This document shows, in pieces, positions 20,227 to 24,521 of a DNA stretch of 24,521 nucleotides. Each line of letters begins with the position of its first letter. Within the stretch, counting starts at the first letter, position 1. The notes under the pieces were generated by a model, which saw only the letters and a list, made by a program, of their open reading frames with translations, was not told the origin of the DNA and did no database searches. Location of the stretch: the IMG/VR virus record IMGVR_UViG_3300042923_000312, positions 1-24,521 of that record; one strand, given 5' to 3'. This DNA comes from a virus. Both the position numbers and the translations under genes were made by a program.

Positions 20227-21690
20227 ATGAACGCGGATGACGCCCGGAAACTTACCCAGCGGATCTACACGCGGTTGAACAACCGTCGTCCGGACATTCT
20301 CAAGGCGGAGTCGTACTACGAGGGCGATCAGCCTCTCAACTTCGCTACGGAGGAGTGGAAGACGGCGAACGCGGCCCGGTATGCGGATTTCTCCGATAAC
20401 TGGTGCGGGACGGTCGTCAATGCTGAGGCTGAGCGTCTCAAGCCGATCGGTGTGACGAACATGCCGAAGACTGCGGCGTCAAAGCTGTGGGACGCGTTGC
20501 AGATGAACGAGTTCGATGCGCAGTTCTCGCAGGGTGCGGTGACGGCGTTGACGGCGAAGCGTTGCTACGTGATCGTGTGGGGCGACTCTTCGGGGGAGCC
20601 GATCGTCACGTTTGAGCACCCCTCGAGCGTGGAGATCGAATACGACTGGGAGAACCCGCGTCTGCGGACGGCCGCGTTGAAGACGTGGGTTGACGAGAAG
20701 GACGAGTACGCGACTCTCTACACGCCTGAGTGGGTGTTCAAGTGGATTCGTCCGCGCGTGACGCCGGCTAACGAGCTTGAGTCGATGTCGGAGCAGCAGC
20801 GGGAAGAGTACGCCGCCTCTGGTGGGTGGGTTCAGCGTGACGGCTCCTCGGATGACGCGTGGCCTGTCCGGAACCCTCTTGGCGTGGTTCCGGTGGTGGA
20901 GATCCAGAACCGTCCGACGCTCAAGGGTGACCCGCTGTCGGAGATCCAGGGTGTCATGCCCATGCAGGATGCGATCAACCTTCTGTGGGCGTACCTGTTC
21001 CTCGCCGCGGACTATGCGTCGATGGATGCGCGCGTGATTCTCGGAGCTGAGCCGCCGTCGATCCCGATCCTGGACAAGGCGACGGGTGCGATTATCGGCA
21101 AGCGTCCGGTCGACGCGAAGGATCTCCGCGAGAAGCGAATCCTGACCGTCACGGGTGACAATGCCCGCATTGATGCGTGGGAGGCCGCTCGCCTCGATAT
21201 CTTCACGGACACGATTGAGATTGCGGTTGGGCATATCGCGGCTCAGACCCGCACGCCCCCGCATTACCTTGTGGCGAATAAGGGCATCTCGAACCTGTCG
21301 GGTGATGCTCTGAAGTCGGCTGAGATTGGTCTGAACAAGAAGGCTGGCGAGTTCATCACGTTCACTGACCCGCAACTGCGGGAGGTGCTGCGGCTTGTGG
21401 CTCTGGTGAAGGGTGATGCGAAGGCGGCTGAGGCTACTCGGCTGGCGAAGATCGTTTGGGAGTCGCCGGAGATCCGGTCTGAGGCTCAGCTTGCGGATGC
21501 TCTGCTGAAGAAGTCTCAGATGGGTTACCCGTTTGAGTACCTGCTTGAGCTGGATGGGCGTTCGCCGGCTGAGATCCGCCGCATTATGAAGATGCGTGAG
21601 AAGGAGCTCGACGACGCTCTGGGTGCTGGGGTTCAGGCTGCGGTGCAGGGCGAGATGGGTCAGGTTGATCCTGATGTCGACGCTGCGTGA
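20227..21690 (+). CDS. Portal protein (SPP1 gp6-like)
   Basis: The 487-aa protein is a typical siphovirus portal. It has an N-terminal YYEGDQPLNFATEEW motif, a DNWCGTVVNAEAERLKPIGV segment, the central YDWENPRLRTAALKTWVDE strand region, and the stem and crown region ending PQLREVLRLVALVKGD. A dodecamer would form the DNA gate for TerL and the base of the tail. ATG 20227 follows GGAGG. It overlaps the MuF-like gene by 17 nt. Confidence 0.93.
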   Translation: MNADDARKLTQRIYTRLNNRRPDILKAESYYEGDQPLNFATEEWKTANAARYADFSDNWCGTVVNAEAERLKPIGVTNMPKTAASKLWDALQMNEFDAQFSQGAVTALTAKRCYVIVWGDSSGEPIVTFEHPSSVEIEYDWENPRLRTAALKTWVDEKDEYATLYTPEWVFKWIRPRVTPANELESMSEQQREEYAASGGWVQRDGSSDDAWPVRNPLGVVPVVEIQNRPTLKGDPLSEIQGVMPMQDAINLLWAYLFLAADYASMDARVILGAEPPSIPILDKATGAIIGKRPVDAKDLREKRILTVTGDNARIDAWEAARLDIFTDTIEIAVGHIAAQTRTPPHYLVANKGISNLSGDALKSAEIGLNKKAGEFITFTDPQLREVLRLVALVKGDAKAAEATRLAKIVWESPEIRSEAQLADALLKKSQMGYPFEYLLELDGRSPAEIRRIMKMREKELDDALGAGVQAAVQGEMGQVDPDVDAA

Positions 21691-22708
21691 TGTTGCTGTT
21701 GAGCATCAGCGGCGCCGCGACGCACTAGCGGACAGGACTTCTCGGCAGGCACTCCGGTTGTGGCGGTCTCTCGACCCGGCCGCGTTGGATGCCGGGTGGG
21801 ATCGTATTGCGCCTGTGCTGGCGGGGGTTGTGACGGCGTCTCAGGTCACGGCGGCGCGTCAGGCGGTGCCGTACACGAATGCGGTGATGGATGCCACGGA
21901 TGTTGCTCGTGGCGGGCCTCTGTTGGTGCCGGAAGCGTTCGGCGGGGTGTCTCGTGAGGGGCGTTCTGTGGCCCCGGAAATGTTCGCGGCGGTCACGACA
22001 ACCAAGCGGCTGATATCGGCTGGCAGTGGGGTTCCTGCGGCGTTTCGCGCGGGCGCAACGGTCATGTCGATCATCGCGAAGACGCTGGTAACGGACGCTG
22101 GCCGGTCTGCCGACAAGACGCTCTCCACGGGGAAGGGTTACACCCTCTCCGTGCGGGTGGTTTCGGCGGGTGCGTGCTCGAGGTGCGCGATTCTCGCGGG
22201 GGTTACCGGGTATCGGACGGACTTCGACCGTCACCCGTCATGTCGGTGCACGTCTATGCCGATCGTGGACAACACTCCGCCTGAAGGCTTCTACGCGTCA
22301 CCCTCGGACTACTTCGAGTCGCTGACTGCCGCTGAGCAAGAGCGGGTGTTCACGAAGGCCGGCGCGGAGGCGATCAGGGCCGGCGCTGACCCCGTGAAGG
22401 TGGTCAACGCCCGTCGTGGTGCACTCACCTCCACGAAGCGTCCGGATGGCAGCTACTCACTGGCACGTCTGCGCCCCACGGTGATTGGCCGGAAGGCTGA
22501 CGGGTCACCGCTGACGGTCTATGCGACTCCCGAGGGAACGTCCGCGCGGTCGTCGTGGGCTCGTGCACAGAACGACCTCGTGAAGACCGGTGACCAGCGG
22601 TACCGGCGCACTCAAACGCTGCGATTGATGCCTGAGCAAATCATGTCGATGGCGTCGACGCCGGAGCGTGCTGTCGAACTGCTCGAACGGTACGGCTACC
22701 TGTACTGA
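21674..22708 (+). CDS. MuF-like minor capsid protein
   Basis: The 344-aa protein follows the portal gene in the usual order. ATG 21674 overlaps the end of the portal; its ribosome site is weak (AGG at 21662-21664). The N-terminal half is helical. The C-terminal domain has the MuF-type pair GACSRCAILAG and HPSCRCTSMP, which in relatives binds metal, followed by a region near PDGSYSLARLRPTVIGRKADGSPL. MuF-like proteins are injected or structural head components linked to the portal. No protease triad is obvious. Confidence 0.85.
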   Translation: MSTLRDVAVEHQRRRDALADRTSRQALRLWRSLDPAALDAGWDRIAPVLAGVVTASQVTAARQAVPYTNAVMDATDVARGGPLLVPEAFGGVSREGRSVAPEMFAAVTTTKRLISAGSGVPAAFRAGATVMSIIAKTLVTDAGRSADKTLSTGKGYTLSVRVVSAGACSRCAILAGVTGYRTDFDRHPSCRCTSMPIVDNTPPEGFYASPSDYFESLTAAEQERVFTKAGAEAIRAGADPVKVVNARRGALTSTKRPDGSYSLARLRPTVIGRKADGSPLTVYATPEGTSARSSWARAQNDLVKTGDQRYRRTQTLRLMPEQIMSMASTPERAVELLERYGYLY

Positions 22709-22713
22709 AGTTT

Positions 22714-22749
22714 CCCGCGTGAAGCGGGCGAATCACCCCGCATGGGGTG
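22714..22749 (+). repeat. Two tandem hairpins after the MuF-like gene
   Basis: CCCGC/GCGGG (22714-22718/22724-22728, loop GTGAA) is followed by CACCCC/GGGGTG (22734-22739/22744-22749, loop GCAT). Both lie directly upstream of the terminator. They could act in mRNA processing or protect the 3' end of the upstream transcript. Confidence 0.55.
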
Positions 22750-22751
22750 GC

Positions 22752-22779
22752 AAGGAGTCCCGTGAGGGGGCTCCTTTTT
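22752..22779 (+). terminator. Intrinsic terminator before the scaffold gene
   Basis: AAGGAGTCCC pairs with GGGGCTCCTT around a GTGAG loop (one T-G wobble), with a run of five T ending at 22779. It is the clearest intrinsic terminator in the window. It separates the packaging genes from the highly expressed scaffold and capsid genes. Partial read-through would set their ratio, or a new promoter may follow; none is obvious in the remaining 27 nt. Confidence 0.75.
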
Positions 22780-22806
22780 CTATCCCATCAATAGGAGTGA
22801 TTCCGC

Positions 22807-23436
22807 ATGTCAGAAAGCGAATCCGTTGAGACGACGGACACAGAACAGAACGCGGTCGACGAATCCGACGCCACCACCACCTCCGACACCTCCGGTGAAG
22901 AAGAGGGCACGGAGACGGAAGATCCCACCGCAGGACTGAAGAAGGCTCTCGCGGCCGAGCGAAAGGCGCACCGAGAAGCAGCGAGGAAGCTCTCTGCTCT
23001 TGAAGCGGCCCGTGCGGACGCAGACAAGGAACCTGCTGAACAGGCTCTCGAGCAGGCGCGACGGGAAGCACGGGAGGAAGCGCAGACCGCTTTCAACCAG
23101 CGACTCGTTCAGGCCGAACTCAAGGCCGCACTCGCGGGCAAGGTGAACAACCCTGCTCTCGCACTGAAGGTCATCGACCAGTCAGAGATTGACGTCGATG
23201 CGAACGGTGAGGTCGACGCGCAGTCCGTGACGGACGCGATCGAATCCGCCCTCTCCCAGTACCCGGAACTGAAGCCCGTCGACTCCAAGAAGTTCGGCGG
23301 GACCGCGGATCAGGGAACCAAGGGCAAGGCGACTCGGCCTCAGCAACTCACTCGTGAAGACATCAAGTCCCTAACCCCGGAACAGGTCGTAGCCGCTGAA
23401 GCAGCGGGCCAACTCGACAACCTCCTGGGCCGTTAG
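22807..23436 (+). CDS. Scaffolding protein
   Basis: The 209-aa protein has the classic scaffold composition. An acidic, Ser/Thr-rich disordered N terminus (SESESVETTDTEQNAVDESD) is followed by a long coiled coil (LKKALAAERKAHREAARKLSALEAARADADKEPAEQALEQ) and a C terminus rich in Lys, Gln and Leu that would bind coat protein. It assembles the prohead and is then lost or digested. It sits between MuF and coat, as expected. ATG 22807 follows AGGAG. Confidence 0.9.
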   Translation: MSESESVETTDTEQNAVDESDATTTSDTSGEEEGTETEDPTAGLKKALAAERKAHREAARKLSALEAARADADKEPAEQALEQARREAREEAQTAFNQRLVQAELKAALAGKVNNPALALKVIDQSEIDVDANGEVDAQSVTDAIESALSQYPELKPVDSKKFGGTADQGTKGKATRPQQLTREDIKSLTPEQVVAAEAAGQLDNLLGR

Positions 23437-23461
23437 GGCACCAACCTAGAAAGAGGCTGAA

Positions 23462-24322
23462 ATGGCTATCGCCAACTTCATCCCGGAGATTTGGACTCCG
23501 AAGATCCTCGTCGCGCTTCGCAAGAAGGCGGTCGCGGGTCAGCTCGTCAACCGTGACTACGAGGGCGAGATCAAGCGTGCCGGCGATCAGGTGAACATCA
23601 CCTCGATCAACGACGTGACGATCGGTACCTACACGAAGCACACCGACATCACGGTCGAGGACATCGACGACGCCACGCGCGCGCTGCTCATCGACCAGTC
23701 GAAGTACTTCGCGTTCGAGCTCGACGACATCGAGCGCGCCCAGTCGGTCAACGGTGGTGCGGTGCTGAACCAGGCACTCGACAACGCCACCTACCAGCTG
23801 CGTGACACCGCAGACGCGTTCCTGCTCGACGCGATGAACGACGCGATCCAGGGCACCGGCAACGACCTTGGAACCAAGGCGATCCACACGACCGCGCAGA
23901 ACCTGTACGACGCGTTCGTTGACCTCGCGGTCACGCTCGACGAGGACAACGTTCCCGAGGAGGGCCGTTGGGCTGTCGTGTCGCCGTCGCTCCACGGTCG
24001 CCTGCTGAAGCTGCCGACGTTCATCACCCCTGGTGACCAGGCTGCGCCGCTGGCGCGTGCGAACGGCTACATCGGTTCGATCGCCGGCCTCCAGCTGTAC
24101 AAGTCGAACAACCTCCCCGCCGTCACTGACGTGGCTGCGACGGGTGGTATCGCGATCGCCGGTCACAACATGGCGACCACGTTCGCGGAGCAGATCGTTT
24201 CCGTCGAGGCGTTCCGTCTCGAGAAGCGGTTCGCTGACGGCCTCAAGGGCCTGCACGTCTACGGCGCGAAGGTGGTCCGTCCGACCGCTCTTGCCGTGGT
24301 CGAGTTCGACGCCACCGCGTAA
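23462..24322 (+). CDS. Major capsid protein
   Basis: The 286-aa protein starts IANFIPEIWTPKILVALRKKAVAGQLVNRDYEGEI and has the features of P22-coat-like or HK97-fold actinophage coats: GDQVNITSINDVTIGTYTKHTDI, DQSKYFAFELDDIERAQS, VVSPSLHGRLLKLPTF and a C-terminal GLHVYGAKVVRPTALAVVEFDA. It forms the icosahedral shell. Codon use is strongly C/G-ending, as expected for a highly expressed gene. Ribosome site AAAGAGG. Confidence 0.93.
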   Translation: MAIANFIPEIWTPKILVALRKKAVAGQLVNRDYEGEIKRAGDQVNITSINDVTIGTYTKHTDITVEDIDDATRALLIDQSKYFAFELDDIERAQSVNGGAVLNQALDNATYQLRDTADAFLLDAMNDAIQGTGNDLGTKAIHTTAQNLYDAFVDLAVTLDEDNVPEEGRWAVVSPSLHGRLLKLPTFITPGDQAAPLARANGYIGSIAGLQLYKSNNLPAVTDVAATGGIAIAGHNMATTFAEQIVSVEAFRLEKRFADGLKGLHVYGAKVVRPTALAVVEFDATA

Positions 24323-24340
24323 GTCATCTAGGAGGTAATC

Positions 24341-24521
24341 GTGGTTGCGTTCACCAACTCTGACGCTGTCGCCGCCCGTCTCAACCGTACTTTCACGAGT
24401 GCGGAGGACGAGTGGGTCACCACACTGTTGGTGGACGCTTCCGCGTACCTTCGGTCGGTTATCGGGCAGGACGTTTACCCGACGACTCAGTCGACGTTCA
24501 CGGCATGGCCGGATGCTGGGC
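24341..24521 (+). CDS. Head-tail connector protein, N-terminal part (cut by window end)
   Basis: GTG 24341 follows AGGAGG (24330-24335). The visible 60 residues (VAFTNSDAVAARLNRTFTSAEDEWVTTLLVDASAYLRSVIGQDVYP) match the start of gp6/gp15-type connectors, which sit below the portal. The position directly after the coat gene fits. The C terminus lies outside the window. Confidence 0.75.
   Translation, partial: MVAFTNSDAVAARLNRTFTSAEDEWVTTLLVDASAYLRSVIGQDVYPTTQSTFTAWPDAG

Noticed and set aside
23363-24256. 297-codon open frame on the - strand opposite the capsid gene
   Set aside because: Same antisense effect under a strongly biased gene; Val/Arg/Asp-rich chain with no recognisable fold.
1-24521. 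CRISPR array or insertion sequence
   Set aside because: No regularly spaced repeats of 20-40 nt and no transposase-like protein or paired terminal repeats were seen.

Overview
This window looks like part of a double-stranded DNA phage of a high-GC actinobacterium: a tailed, siphovirus-type phage with an HK97-fold capsid. The evidence is a GC-rich sequence, densely packed genes that are all on the + strand, many 4-bp ATGA/GTGA start-stop overlaps, frequent GTG starts, and a complete packaging/head cassette (TerS, TerL, portal, MuF-like protein, scaffold, coat, first connector). No host genus can be named from this sequence, and no integrase, repressor or lysis gene is visible.

Layout. (1) 1-286: non-coding and rich in hairpins, ending in a tRNA-type T-arm and acceptor end. 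It may be the 3' part of a tmRNA-like RNA whose 5' end lies outside the window. A NUMOD4/HNH homing endonuclease gene follows 2 nt later. (2) 890-5083: a probable Mom-family DNA-modification gene behind a 13-bp hairpin, then an overlapping run of small genes (zinc-ribbon, membrane and unknown proteins), ending in an ERF-family single-strand annealing protein. (3) 5083-9652: small zinc-binding proteins, two HNH-type proteins, a first cytosine-C5 methyltransferase, and a replication-initiator-like gene whose linker region carries repeats and inverted repeats (candidate origin), with its downstream partner. (4) 9653-13790: an HTH protein behind a hairpin, RusA resolvase, SSB, a second cytosine-C5 methyltransferase, a GIY-YIG/T5orf172 protein and an excisionase-like HTH protein. 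(5) 13791-16705: a leader with a good sigma70-type promoter and a stem-loop, a small conserved protein plus a metallophosphoesterase, a striking 21/22-bp inverted repeat, several tiny genes, and a second tRNA-like element with a G3:U70 acceptor. (6) 16706-24521: two HNH proteins flanking a small gene, then TerS, TerL, portal, MuF-like protein, a triple hairpin with a terminator, scaffold, major capsid protein and a truncated head-tail connector.

How it works together. Regions 2-4 supply recombination (ERF, RusA, SSB, possibly the phosphoesterase), replication initiation, and DNA modification that probably shields phage DNA from restriction (Mom-like plus two C5-methyltransferases). Regions 5-6 supply packaging and the head. 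At least six nuclease genes of the HNH or GIY-YIG classes are scattered through the window, consistent with repeated invasion by homing-type elements. The most unusual signals are the two tRNA-like structures next to HNH genes, the repeats inside the initiator gene, the hairpin before the Mom-like gene, and the large inverted repeat at 15607-15668.
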